Shown here: piece after piece, positions 25,331 through 33,487 of the stretch
How positions within the stretch are numbered: position 1 is the stretch's first letter
Layout: every line of letters starts with the position of its first letter
NCBI RefSeq assembly: GCF_023370115.1
Contig: NZ_CP097160.1
Coordinates: 2,542,001-2,606,000 of the forward strand
Length of the DNA stretch: 64,000 nt
From: Gulosibacter sediminis
Lineage (GTDB): Bacteria > Actinomycetota > Actinomycetes > Actinomycetales > Microbacteriaceae
Reading direction: 5' to 3'
Position numbers and translations under genes: made by a program
The notes under the pieces: model-generated
The model's input: the letters and a program-made list of their open reading frames with translations, nothing else
Told to the model about the DNA's origin: nothing
The model's database searches: none

Positions 25331-26791
25331 TTACACAAAGATGTCAGCAACGAGCAGCGAGACGAGGCAGGTCGCCCACGCGATCGTCGTCGGCACCGAC
25401 CAGGTCAGCAGCTGGTGCTTGACCTCCTTGACACCGAGCATGCGGTTGACGACCCAAAACAGCGAATCGTTGAAGTAGCTGAACACCATCGCGCCGAGAC
25501 ACGCGGCCTGCGCGGCGAGCGCGAGGTTCACATCGGGCATCGTCGCGAGAATCGGCGCCGAGAGCGAGGCCGAGGTGATGATCGAAACGGTGCCACTGCC
25601 CTGCACGAGGCGCACGGCCGAGGCGATCACGAACGGAATCAAAATGGCAGGCAGCGGCAGCTGCGAGACGAACTCACCGAGCGCGTCGCCCACACCGCTG
25701 TCGCGAAGCACCTGGCCGAGCGCGCCACCGGCACCGGTGACGAGCAGGATGATGCCGGCCTGGTCGATGCCCTTCTCCATGGTCGCGAGGGTAGTCTGGC
25801 GCTTCTGGCCGACGGTCAGGCCGTAGATCGCAGCGATGACGCCGAGGCCAACCGCGATAACCGGGTTCCCGACGAAGGATGCGGTGCCAACGAGCCACTC
25901 GGGCAGCACGCCGGGCGCGCTGGTCGCCACCGCGTTGATGCCAGTGTTGGCGAAGATGAGCACGATGGGCAGCAGGATGGGCAGCATCGACATGAACAGC
26001 GACGGCAGCTCCTTCTCGCGCTCCTCGGCGAGGCTGTTGAACTCGCTGACCGCCTCGGCGGCGCTGAGCTTCGTGCCGGTGTCGACCTCGATCATCTTCT
26101 CGATCTTCGGGCCCATGTACTTCGCGTAGAGCGTCACCGTGAAGATCGCGGGGATCGTGAGGATCACGCCGTAGAGGATCATCTCGCCGATGTTCACGTC
26201 GAAGATACCGGCCGCGCCGAGCGGGCCCGGCGTCGGCGGCACGGCGTGGTGGGTGAGCACGAGACCGCCAGCGAGGGCGATGCCGAGCGTGAGCACCGAG
26301 CGTCCCGCGCTGCGCGAGAGCGCCTTCACGAGCGGGTTCAAGATGACGAACGCGCTGTCGACAAAGATCGGGATCGACACGATGTAGCCGGCGACCGCGA
26401 GCGCCCACTCCTCCTTGCGCTTGCCGAGCCAGCGCAGCAGCGTAATCGCAAGCTTCTCGGCCGCGCCGGACGCCTCGAGAATGGCGCCCATCATGACGCC
26501 GAAACCGACCACGAAACCGATCGTGGCGAGCGTCGAGCCGAAGCCGGAAGAAATCGATCCGACGGTGTCTTCGGGCGACATGCCCGCCGACAGGCCCGCG
26601 ATCGACGCGGCAATGACGAGGGCGAGCAGCGCGTGAATCTTCGTGCGCAGCACCAGGAAGATGAGGACGGCGATGGCGACGGCGAGGCCGACGAAGGCCC
26701 ACGGGCCGACCGTCACGGCGCCCTCGGCCTCCGTGGCGGCGAGCACGGCCGACCGCGAGACGCCAACGGCGTCAATGAGTGCAATGTTCAT
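25331..26791 (-). CDS. GntP-family permease, probable erythronate/tetronate importer
   Basis: A 486-residue membrane protein with about twelve hydrophobic helices. The stretches THHAVPPTPGPLGAAGIFDV and RLVQGSGTVSIITSASL are the two re-entrant signature regions of the GntP (gluconate:H+ symporter) family. Located inside the tetronate operon, it probably imports D-erythronate or a related four-carbon sugar acid. A second GntP gene in this window accompanies glucarate dehydratase, so the two paralogues appear to be specialised by context. Confidence 0.88.
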   Translation of the reverse strand: MNIALIDAVGVSRSAVLAATEAEGAVTVGPWAFVGLAVAIAVLIFLVLRTKIHALLALVIAASIAGLSAGMSPEDTVGSISSGFGSTLATIGFVVGFGVMMGAILEASGAAEKLAITLLRWLGKRKEEWALAVAGYIVSIPIFVDSAFVILNPLVKALSRSAGRSVLTLGIALAGGLVLTHHAVPPTPGPLGAAGIFDVNIGEMILYGVILTIPAIFTVTLYAKYMGPKIEKMIEVDTGTKLSAAEAVSEFNSLAEEREKELPSLFMSMLPILLPIVLIFANTGINAVATSAPGVLPEWLVGTASFVGNPVIAVGLGVIAAIYGLTVGQKRQTTLATMEKGIDQAGIILLVTGAGGALGQVLRDSGVGDALGEFVSQLPLPAILIPFVIASAVRLVQGSGTVSIITSASLSAPILATMPDVNLALAAQAACLGAMVFSYFNDSLFWVVNRMLGVKEVKHQLLTWSVPTTIAWATCLVSLLVADIFV

Positions 26792-26812
26792 TTGGGGTAG
26801 CTCCGTTGCTGC

Positions 26813-27778
26813 CTAGTTGCCGGTGACGAACTCGTCGCGGTACTGCCGCACGACGTCGGTGAACTGCTCGTCCTTGATAAAGCCGAGGGCGAGCGGGCGG
26901 GCGACGTCGAAGTTACCGGGCCACGAGCACACGATGTCCATGACCGCGGCGTCGTGCGCTTCGGTGACCAGCGCGCGAGCGTCCTCGCCCCCGACGGTGC
27001 GCAGCGCATCCAGCATCTCGGCAACCGTGACGCTGATGCCGGGCACGTTCACGGTGCGCCACGAGCCGAGCTGCTCGCCGGCCAGGTCGAAGCCGTGCAC
27101 GAGGTTCGTCACGGCCGAGTCGGGCGACGAGAGCCACATGCGGGTGTCCTGCGGCACCGGCAGCACCGAGGCCTCGCCGTTGAGCGGTTCGCGCAGGATA
27201 CCGCTCGCGAACGAGGATGCGGCCGAGTTCGGCTTGCCGGGGCGCACCGAAATCGTGGGCAGGCGGAAGACGCGGCCGTCGACGTAGCCCTTGCGCGAGT
27301 ACTCGTTGACGAGCAGCTCGCCGATGGCCTTGAACGAACCGTAGGTCGACTCGGGCATGCTCGCGAGCGTCTCGGGCACGACGGCGGGCATCTCGCCGCC
27401 GAAGACGGCGAGCGACGAGGTGAAGACGAAGCGGGGTCTGGTGCCGCCGGCGCGCGCGGCCTCGAGCAGGGCGCGCGTCGCCTCGACGTTGACGCGCATG
27501 GCGAGGTCGAAGTCGACCTCCGAGCCGCCCGACAGGATCGCGGCGAGGTGGAACACGCCGGCGGTGTCGGTGCCGACCGTCTCGCGCAGCAGCTCGACGT
27601 CGCCGATGTCACCGACTACCGATTCGACCCGGGGGTCTTGGATCTTCGACGCCGCGAGGTCAAGCGACACGATGCGATCGAATTCGACCTGCAGCGAGCC
27701 CTCGTCGGCTCGGCGAAGCAGTTCGCGGATCACGCGGCTGCCGAGGAATCCGGCGCCACCGGTAACGATGATTTTCAT
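26813..27778 (-). CDS. denD: D-erythronate dehydrogenase (extended SDR)
   Basis: A 321-residue NAD-dependent epimerase/dehydratase-type enzyme. The start MKIIVTGGAGFLGSRVIREL carries the GxxGxxG nucleotide motif and the active site is STYGSFKAIGE (YxxxK). The internal SVRPGKPNSAASSFASGILREP stretch is typical of DenD-like proteins. In characterised operons DenD oxidises D-erythronate to 2-oxo-tetronate, the substrate of OtnI. Surrounding otnK, otnI and otnC strongly support this assignment over a nucleotide-sugar epimerase. Confidence 0.85.
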   Translation of the reverse strand: MKIIVTGGAGFLGSRVIRELLRRADEGSLQVEFDRIVSLDLAASKIQDPRVESVVGDIGDVELLRETVGTDTAGVFHLAAILSGGSEVDFDLAMRVNVEATRALLEAARAGGTRPRFVFTSSLAVFGGEMPAVVPETLASMPESTYGSFKAIGELLVNEYSRKGYVDGRVFRLPTISVRPGKPNSAASSFASGILREPLNGEASVLPVPQDTRMWLSSPDSAVTNLVHGFDLAGEQLGSWRTVNVPGISVTVAEMLDALRTVGGEDARALVTEAHDAAVMDIVCSWPGNFDVARPLALGFIKDEQFTDVVRQYRDEFVTGN

Positions 27779-27833
27779 GGAGTGCTGGCCTTTCAGCGGG
27801 ATTGATGAGGGATACGCCGGCGCGCGGGATGCG

Positions 27834-28607
27834 CTAGCGAACGGTGGACGGGGTTTGGAGGACTTCGAGGCCGGCCTCGACGAGGGCGTCGTGGGCTGAC
27901 TCCGGCAGGTCGGCGTCGGTCACCAGCCCGTCGAAGCGCTCGAGCGCGATCGACTTGAGCGGCATGACGCGGCCGTACTTCGTGCTGTCGGTGACGAGGA
28001 AAACTCGACGGGCGTTGTCAGCCGCCGTGTTCTTCACGACGTTCTTCGCCTCGGTGTGCACCGAGCTGCCGCGCAGGTCGAACGCCGGGGTCGAGATGAA
28101 CGCGACATCAAAGTTGAACTCGCGGATCGCATCGGCGGTCGCGCGACCCTCGGCCGAGAGGTTGGCCCGGTCGATCGCGCCGGCGGCGAGGTGGAGCTCG
28201 TTCGTCGAACGCTCGGCGAGCCACTGGGCGATGACGAGGTCGTTCGTGACCACGACAAGGCCCTCCTGCGCGACGAGGGCCTTGGCGATCTCGAGGGTCG
28301 TCGTGCCCGCGTCGAGGAAGATGACGTCGCCCGCCCCCACGAGGGTCGCGGCGAGCGCGCCGATCGCGGCCTTCTCATCCGGCCGCAGCGCGGCCTTGTC
28401 GGCGTGCGCGAGGTCGAGCGACAGGCGCGACGGCAGGGTGACGCCCCGCGCCACCGAGCTCACGCGCCCGGCCGACTCGAGCGCGGCGATGTCGCGGCGC
28501 ACCGTCATGTGCGAGACGTCGAGCGCCTCGACGAGCTCGGCGATCGTGAGGCTGCCGCGCTCGGTGAGCAGCCGCATGATCGTGCGCTGCCGTTCGACGG
28601 GAATCAT
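27834..28607 (-). CDS. DeoR-family repressor of the tetronate operon
   Basis: A 257-residue DeoR-type regulator. The N-terminal helix-turn-helix is RQRTIMRLLTERGSLTIAEL followed by VSHMTVRRDIAALE, and the effector domain (DeoR C-terminal sensor, about 75-235) contains IFLDAGTTTLEIAKAL and the VTDSTKYG signature for sugar phosphates. It lies inside the operon, eight bases after otnI and 55 bases before denD, so it is autoregulated. The probable target is the repeat-rich region upstream of otnK (30730-30762), with a phosphorylated pathway intermediate as inducer. Confidence 0.88.
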   Translation of the reverse strand: MIPVERQRTIMRLLTERGSLTIAELVEALDVSHMTVRRDIAALESAGRVSSVARGVTLPSRLSLDLAHADKAALRPDEKAAIGALAATLVGAGDVIFLDAGTTTLEIAKALVAQEGLVVVTNDLVIAQWLAERSTNELHLAAGAIDRANLSAEGRATADAIREFNFDVAFISTPAFDLRGSSVHTEAKNVVKNTAADNARRVFLVTDSTKYGRVMPLKSIALERFDGLVTDADLPESAHDALVEAGLEVLQTPSTVR

Positions 28608-28615
28608 CGCTCGCC

Positions 28616-29395
28616 CTACCAGTTCTCGTAGGCGTCGAGCCAGCCGAGGCCCTCGACCGTGCCCGCCGCCGGCCGGTATTCGCAGCCGACCCAGCCGTTG
28701 TAGCCCGTGCGGTCGAGCGCCTCGAGCACGAACGGGTAGAACAGCTCGCCGCGATCCGGCTCGTTGCGCGCCGGCACCGAGGCGAGCTGCACGTGCCCAA
28801 TCAGGCCGGCCAACCGCTCGACGAGGTGGGTGATGTCACCGTCGGTGAGCTGCGCGTGATAGAAGTCGAACTGCAGCCGCACGTTGTCGCGGTCGATCTC
28901 GTTGATGAGTTCGACGGTGTGCGCGACCGTCGGCAGGTAGTACCCGGGGTTGTCGTACGCGTTGAGCGATTCGAGCACGAGCAGGCGCCCCGCATCCGCC
29001 GCCTGCTCGGCGGCCCAGCGTACGTTTTCGACGTAGTGGGCGCGGAGCTCGGAGTCGTGAATGTCGGCCGCAAAGCCCGACATGAGGTGCAGCTTCGGGC
29101 AACCGAGCACCTCGGCGTACTCGAGCGCCTGGAAAATGGATGCGCGGAACTCGTCCTCGCGCCCGGGCAGGGCCGCGAGGCCCTTCTCCCCCGCGGCCCA
29201 GTCGCCGGGGTAGACGTTGAACAGCGCCATGGTGAGCCCGTGCTCGTCGAGGCGAGCACGGAGCTCCTCGGCCGGCCACTCGTACGGGAAGAGGAACTCG
29301 ACGGCCTTGAAGCCCGCGTCGGCCGCGGCGGCAAAGCGGTCGAGGAAGTCGAGCTCGGTGAACATCATCGAGAGGTTGGCGGCGAACTTCGGCAT
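28616..29395 (-). CDS. otnI: 2-oxo-tetronate isomerase, hydroxypyruvate isomerase family
   Basis: A 259-residue TIM-barrel isomerase of the Hyi/OtnI family. MPKFAANLSMMFTELDFLDR, FPYEWPAEELRARL, LVLESLNAYDNPGYYL (metal ligand Glu) and GWVGCEYRPAAGT near the C-terminus are characteristic. OtnI converts 2-oxo-tetronate to 3-oxo-tetronate. Its start codon shares one base with the stop of otnK (TAATG), so translation is coupled. Hydroxypyruvate isomerase is the alternative reading but does not fit the operon. Confidence 0.87.
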   Translation of the reverse strand: MPKFAANLSMMFTELDFLDRFAAAADAGFKAVEFLFPYEWPAEELRARLDEHGLTMALFNVYPGDWAAGEKGLAALPGREDEFRASIFQALEYAEVLGCPKLHLMSGFAADIHDSELRAHYVENVRWAAEQAADAGRLLVLESLNAYDNPGYYLPTVAHTVELINEIDRDNVRLQFDFYHAQLTDGDITHLVERLAGLIGHVQLASVPARNEPDRGELFYPFVLEALDRTGYNGWVGCEYRPAAGTVEGLGWLDAYENW

Positions 29396-30693
29396 TAGCG
29401 TGACTCCCTTGTCGTCTGGTCGTTGAGGCCCTGTGCTCGCGAGAAGAAGTCGACGTCACCGAAGTTGCCGCTCTTCAGCGCGAGCTCGAGGGTGCCGTCG
29501 AGCGAGCGCACCCACGGCACGCCCGGCGCGATCTGGGGGCCGATATGGAAGCCCTCGACGCCGAGCGAAGTCGTGACGATGCCCGAGGTTTCGCCGCCCG
29601 CGACGATGAAGCGCGTCACACCGGCGCCGCGCAACTCAGCGGCGAGCCAGGCGAACAGGCCCTCGATGGTGGCGGAGGTCGTTTCGGCGCCGTAGCGTTC
29701 CTGCAGCCCGCGCACGGTGGCGGGGTCGGCGGTGGCGTAGACGAGCGGCGCAGGGTTCGCCGGCTGCTCGAGCACCCAGGCGAGCACCTCCTCGCGGTAG
29801 GCCGTCTGCTCGGCAGCGGCCTCGGTGAGCAGGCGGTCGACGTCAACGGCGAGCGACGGCGCGACCTCGCGGTAGGCGGCGACCTGCTTGTTCGTCATCT
29901 CGCTCGCCGAGCCCGAGAACACGACCGTGCGGCCCTCGATGGCCTCCCAATCGCTCGCCGCGCTCGTGGCCGTGCCCGCCGCATCCCGGCCGCTCAGCGC
30001 GCGGGCGAGGCCGCCGCCGATGCCCGAGCCGCCGGTCACGAGCGGCAGGTCGGCGGTCGCCTCGCCGATCGCGGTGAGGTGCTCGGCGGTGAGCGTGTCG
30101 GTCACGGCATAGCGGATGCCCTGCTCGCGCAGCTGCGCCATGGCCTCGCGAATCGCCTTGGCGCCGCGATCGATCACCGTCACGGGGATCACTGCCGCCT
30201 TGCCCTCCGACTGCGCCTCCATGAGGCGTACCAGGCTCGCGTCGGTCATCGGCGTCACCGGGTGGTTGCGCATGCCCGACTCATCGAGCGGCACGCCGTT
30301 GACGAAGAGGTAGCCGTTGTAGACGGTGCGGCCGTTCACCGGCAGCGCCGGGCTGACCACCGTGATGTCGGCGCCCGCCGCCTGCATGAGGGCGTCGGTC
30401 ACCGGGCCGATGTTGCCCTCGGGCGTGCTGTCGAAGGTTGAGCAGTACTTGAAGATGATGCGCTCGGCGCCGGCGTCGCGCAGCGCCTCGTGCGCGGCGA
30501 GCGACTGCGCAACCGCGTCGCCTGCGGGGATCGATCGGCTCTTCAGGCTGATCACGATGGCGTCGACGTCGGGCAACGGGCCGGTGGGCACCCCGGTGAG
30601 CTGCGCGGTCCGCAAACCGCCCTCAACCAGGAATCCGGCGATGTCGGTCGCCCCGGTGAAGTCGTCGGCGATGACTCCGAGCTGTAGAGCCAC
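29395..30693 (-). CDS. otnK: 3-oxo-tetronate kinase (DUF1537 family)
   Basis: A 432-residue four-carbon acid sugar kinase. The N-terminal domain begins LGVIADDFTGATDIAGFLVE and contains FKYCSTFDSTPEGNIGP, and the C-terminal nucleotide-binding domain has VAGGETSGIV and ALKSGNFGD; all are DUF1537 hallmarks. OtnK phosphorylates 3-oxo-tetronate at O4 using ATP. The start is GTG, preceded by GAGGAGG. First gene of the operon otnK-otnI-deoR-denD-gntP-otnC. The presence of DenD rather than LtnD points to D-erythronate as the starting substrate. Confidence 0.88.
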   Translation of the reverse strand: MALQLGVIADDFTGATDIAGFLVEGGLRTAQLTGVPTGPLPDVDAIVISLKSRSIPAGDAVAQSLAAHEALRDAGAERIIFKYCSTFDSTPEGNIGPVTDALMQAAGADITVVSPALPVNGRTVYNGYLFVNGVPLDESGMRNHPVTPMTDASLVRLMEAQSEGKAAVIPVTVIDRGAKAIREAMAQLREQGIRYAVTDTLTAEHLTAIGEATADLPLVTGGSGIGGGLARALSGRDAAGTATSAASDWEAIEGRTVVFSGSASEMTNKQVAAYREVAPSLAVDVDRLLTEAAAEQTAYREEVLAWVLEQPANPAPLVYATADPATVRGLQERYGAETTSATIEGLFAWLAAELRGAGVTRFIVAGGETSGIVTTSLGVEGFHIGPQIAPGVPWVRSLDGTLELALKSGNFGDVDFFSRAQGLNDQTTRESR

Positions 30694-30729
30694 GTGCCCT
30701 CCTCATTGATTGACACTGGGCGCACCAAA

Positions 30730-30762
30730 ATGCACCACAATTTCACATATCTTCACAAGATA
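30730..30762 (-). promoter_or_regulatory. Candidate DeoR operator with 10-bp-spaced repeats
   Basis: The perfect inverted repeat TATCTT-CAC-AAGATA occupies 30748-30762. Read toward otnK, TGTGAAGATA, TGTGAAATTG and TGGTGCATTT follow each other in exact 10-base steps, so the repeated half-sites lie on one face of the helix. DeoR-type repressors commonly use such repeated sites. It lies 37-70 bases before the otnK start. Confidence 0.5.
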
Positions 30763-30867
30763 GCACTCTGTGGCACGGCGAGCACGCCGACCGATTTGTG
30801 ACGCCGGGCTACGCGCGGGGAAGTTTCGCCCAGTCGCGCTCGTTACGTTGCCGATAGGAGGTACAAC

Positions 30868-31212
30868 ATGACCGAGTATTTTGACCGCAACGACCGTGAC
30901 TACACCAAGGTGTACAAGGAGCACACGCCCGACATCTTGAAGAAGTTTGGTGAGTTCGACGCCGCCGTCTTCGCCAAGGAAGGCCGCGAGATCCCGCTCA
31001 AGTACCGCGAGCTCATCGCCCTCGCCGTCGGCATCACGACGCAGTGTGTCTACTGCATCGACGCGCACTCGCAGAACGCGGTGAAGGCTGGTGCGAGCGA
31101 GGCCGAGCTCGCCGAGGCTGCCTGGGTCGCAACCGCGATCCGCGCCGGTGGCGGTTACGCCCACGGTCGTCTCGCGTTCAAGCTCGCGGGCGACGCGGGC
31201 CACACGCACTAG
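30868..31212 (+). CDS. Carboxymuconolactone decarboxylase/AhpD-family protein
   Basis: A 114-residue helical protein with the AhpD-type redox motif: ALAVGITTQCVYCIDAHSQN carries CxxC followed by the conserved Glu/Asp-x-H, and AAWVATAIRAGGGYAHG is the second conserved helix. Members are peroxidase-related disulfide proteins or true gamma-carboxymuconolactone decarboxylases; the CVYC motif favours the redox type. An AGGAGG site precedes the ATG. It is divergent from the tetronate operon and not obviously linked to the SDR gene 136 bases downstream. Confidence 0.85.
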   Translation: MTEYFDRNDRDYTKVYKEHTPDILKKFGEFDAAVFAKEGREIPLKYRELIALAVGITTQCVYCIDAHSQNAVKAGASEAELAEAAWVATAIRAGGGYAHGRLAFKLAGDAGHTH

Positions 31213-31348
31213 TCGCGCGACAGCGCCTTCCAACACCGGGTCGCGCTCGGGCGCCGGAGTGCTCGTCGCGGCCCGCCCATCCGCCTAGCCCGCGTCACAC
31301 GGCGACTCGCAAGTTGAGCGGGTCGCCGTGTCGGCGTGAACTTGAGGC

Positions 31349-32146
31349 ATGAGCACCACCGACACCGCACGACCCGGCCGCCTGGCGGGCAAGGTCGCCT
31401 TCATCACCGGCGCGGGCACGGGCATCGGCCTCGCCACCGCGCAGCGCTTCATCGAGGAGGGCGCGGTCGTCGCCGCGGCCGACCTCACGCCGCCGGCCGC
31501 GAGCGACTCGCTGCTGCCGCTGCAGGTCGACGTGCGCGACCAGGCGAGCCTGGATGCGGCGGTTGCGGCCACGCTCGAGCGCTTCGGCCGCATCGACGTG
31601 CTGTTCGCGAACGCGGGCGTGCTGTTGCCCGAGGCCCCGGCCGAGGAGCTCGACGAGGCCACCTGGAACACCGTCATCGACATCGACCTCTCGGGTGTCT
31701 GGCGCACCGCGAAGGCGGTCTTCCCCGCCCTGAAGCAGAACCCGACCGGCTCGAGCGTGATTCTTGCCTCGTCGACCGCGGGCATTCGCGGCGGCGCGAA
31801 CACGAGCGCCTACACGGCCGCAAAGACCGCACTCGTCGGCCTCGCGAAGGTCAGGGCGCACGAGCTTGGCGGGTTCGGCGGCCGCGTGAACACGACGCAT
31901 CCGACCGCTGTTGGCACCGACCTCGTGCTCAACGAGGGCAACCTCCGCCGCTACCGCCCCGACCTCGCCGACCCGACGCCCGAGGACGTCATCGAGCCGT
32001 TCAAGCGCGGCAAGCTGCTCGACGTGCCGTGGATCGACCCCGTCGACGTCGCGAACGCCGTGCTCTTCCTCGCCTCCGATGAAGCCCGCTACATCACGGG
32101 CGCGAATCTTACGATCGACGCCGGCTCCACCACCAAGTGGGGCTAG
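31349..32146 (+). CDS. Short-chain dehydrogenase/reductase (SDR)
   Basis: A 265-residue classical SDR. The nucleotide motif is GKVAFITGAGTGIGLATAQR (about 14-33), NAG appears at NAGVLLPE, and the catalytic residues are Ser in ILASSTAG and Tyr/Lys in SAYTAAKTALVGL. The C-terminal substrate loop has the VNTTHPTAVGTDLVLNEGNL form typical of 3-ketoacyl or hydroxysteroid-type SDRs ('mycofactocin-related' subgroup members look similar). A SnoaL-like gene follows 15 bases later and probably shares its substrate. Function beyond NAD(P)-dependent alcohol oxidation is unknown. Confidence 0.88.
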   Translation: MSTTDTARPGRLAGKVAFITGAGTGIGLATAQRFIEEGAVVAAADLTPPAASDSLLPLQVDVRDQASLDAAVAATLERFGRIDVLFANAGVLLPEAPAEELDEATWNTVIDIDLSGVWRTAKAVFPALKQNPTGSSVILASSTAGIRGGANTSAYTAAKTALVGLAKVRAHELGGFGGRVNTTHPTAVGTDLVLNEGNLRRYRPDLADPTPEDVIEPFKRGKLLDVPWIDPVDVANAVLFLASDEARYITGANLTIDAGSTTKWG

Positions 32147-32161
32147 GCAGATAGGACCCTC

Positions 32162-32665
32162 ATGCCGCTCACCGCTCAGGACCTCCTCGACCGCGCCGAG
32201 ATTCTCGACGCGATCAACGCCTACTCGCACGCGCTCGACCAGCGCGAGTGGGGCATCCTCGCCGACGCCTTCACGCCCGACGCCGACATTGTGCTCATCG
32301 ATCGCGACACCCACTACACGCCGCAGTCGCTGCAGGATGCGCTGAGCGGGCAGAACGACTCGACCCGCCTCTCGGGGCAGCACGTCAACGGCAACACCCG
32401 CTTCGAGATCGACGGCGACACCGCACACACCGTCACCGAAGTGCTCTGGGTCACGCTGCAGACCACCGACGACCCCGAGACGTTCAAGCACATCCGCGCC
32501 GGCGGCATCTACGTCGACGACCTCGTGCGCACCAACGCCGGCTGGCGCATCGCGCGTCGCGAGCTCGCGCTGAAGAACCGCGTCATCGAGTACCTGCCCT
32601 ACGACGCGGCCGACGTCGAGAACATCCGCTACACCCTCGCCTCGAGCTGGTACAAGACCGCCTAG
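32162..32665 (+). CDS. SnoaL-like (NTF2 fold) protein
   Basis: A 167-residue protein of the SnoaL_4/NTF2-like fold. The start DLLDRAEILDAINAYSHALDQREWGILADAFTPDADI is the typical alpha-helical N-terminus, followed by four beta strands (for example THTVTEVLW-type strand and AGWRIARRELALK). Such proteins act as isomerases, cyclases or dehydratases, or are accessory to SDR enzymes. Close coupling to the upstream SDR suggests they transform the same compound. No catalytic residues can be assigned with certainty. Confidence 0.8.
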   Translation: MPLTAQDLLDRAEILDAINAYSHALDQREWGILADAFTPDADIVLIDRDTHYTPQSLQDALSGQNDSTRLSGQHVNGNTRFEIDGDTAHTVTEVLWVTLQTTDDPETFKHIRAGGIYVDDLVRTNAGWRIARRELALKNRVIEYLPYDAADVENIRYTLASSWYKTA

Positions 32666-32759
32666 CCCCGGCGTGCGGCGGTGCTTTCACGCATCCTGAA
32701 GCTTGCCGCAGCACACTGCTGTCGTGGCCGGAATCACCGGCCCGCGCAAAGGAGCAACC

Positions 32760-33323
32760 ATGTCGAAAGTCCTGATCCTCGCCGGCGATTTTTCCGAGAC
32801 CCTCGAAGTGTTCTACCCCTACGAGCGCCTGCGCGAGGAGGGCTACGAGCCGGTCATCGCCTCGCTCGAAAAGAAGCGCCTGCAGTTCGTGGTGCACGAC
32901 TTCGAGCCCGGGTATTTCACCTTCACCGAGAAGCCGGGGCACGGTTGGGACGCCGACATCGCGGTCGCTGACGTCAACCCCGACGACTACGTCGCGCTCG
33001 TGATTCCGGGCGGCCGCGCGCCCGAGTACCTGCGCAACAACACCGACGTGCAGCGCATCGTGCAGCACTTCTTCGGGGCGGATGCGCCGGTCGCGTCGAC
33101 CTGCCACGGCCCGCTGATCCTCGCGAAGTCGGGTGTGCTCTCGGGCCGCACCTCGTCGGGCTTCCCCGAGGTCGCACCCGACATCGAGTCGGGTGGCGCC
33201 ACCTACGAGGGCGGTCAGGCGGTCGTCGACGGCAACCTCGTCACCTCGCGCGCGTGGAACGACAACGGCCCCTGGTTCGGCGCCTTCATCAAGCTGCTGC
33301 GCGAGCGCGCACCCCTCGCCTAG
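32760..33323 (+). CDS. DJ-1/PfpI-family protein
   Basis: A 187-residue member of the DJ-1/PfpI superfamily. The nucleophile elbow is VASTCHGPLIL (Cys followed by His), preceded by the strand YVALVIPGGRAPEYL with the conserved glutamate region. Family members are glyoxalase-III/deglycase-like enzymes or cysteine peptidases. An AAAGGAG site precedes the ATG at 32760. The C-terminal RAWNDNGPWFGAF segment matches the PfpI branch. It stands 94 bases after the SnoaL-like gene; a repeat-rich junction follows. Confidence 0.85.
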   Translation: MSKVLILAGDFSETLEVFYPYERLREEGYEPVIASLEKKRLQFVVHDFEPGYFTFTEKPGHGWDADIAVADVNPDDYVALVIPGGRAPEYLRNNTDVQRIVQHFFGADAPVASTCHGPLILAKSGVLSGRTSSGFPEVAPDIESGGATYEGGQAVVDGNLVTSRAWNDNGPWFGAFIKLLRERAPLA

Positions 33324-33341
33324 CGACGCGCCGCCGCAAGC

Positions 33342-33402
33342 AGTGGCGCGTTCAGCGACAACTGGCGCAGTCACCATCGCGCCAGTTGTCGCTGAGCGCG
33401 CC
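33342..33402. repeat. 24-bp inverted repeat at convergent junction
   Basis: The arm at 33345-33368 (GGCGCGTTCAGCGACAAC...) and the arm at 33379-33402 are reverse complements at 23 of 24 positions, with a 10-base loop. The odd pair can form G-U in RNA. It lies between the convergent DJ-1 and lactate dehydrogenase genes and may act as a bidirectional terminator. The right arm contains the first unit of the 32-bp tandem array. Confidence 0.7.
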
Positions 33403-33482
33403 CCTGCGGTTCGCACAGCGTCGCTGACAGCGCCACTTCCACTCGCGCCGTGTCGCTGACAGCGCCACTGCGAGCGCGCGCC
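33387..33482. repeat. Three-unit 32-bp periodic repeat
   Basis: A 19-base core close to TGTCGCTGACAGCGCCACT starts at 33387, 33419 and 33451, exactly 32 bases apart, with variable 13-base spacers; an inverted copy lies at 33342-33360. The core of the last two units contains the palindrome CGCTG-A-CAGCG. Too few and too divergent for a CRISPR array; no cas gene is present. Probably a local tandem or REP-like repeat. Confidence 0.6.
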
Positions 33483-33487
33483 GCTGC

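Noticed and set aside
33387-33482. CRISPR array
   Set aside because: Only three units with a variable 19-base core and 13-base spacers, and no cas genes. Real CRISPR spacers are about 30 bases or longer.
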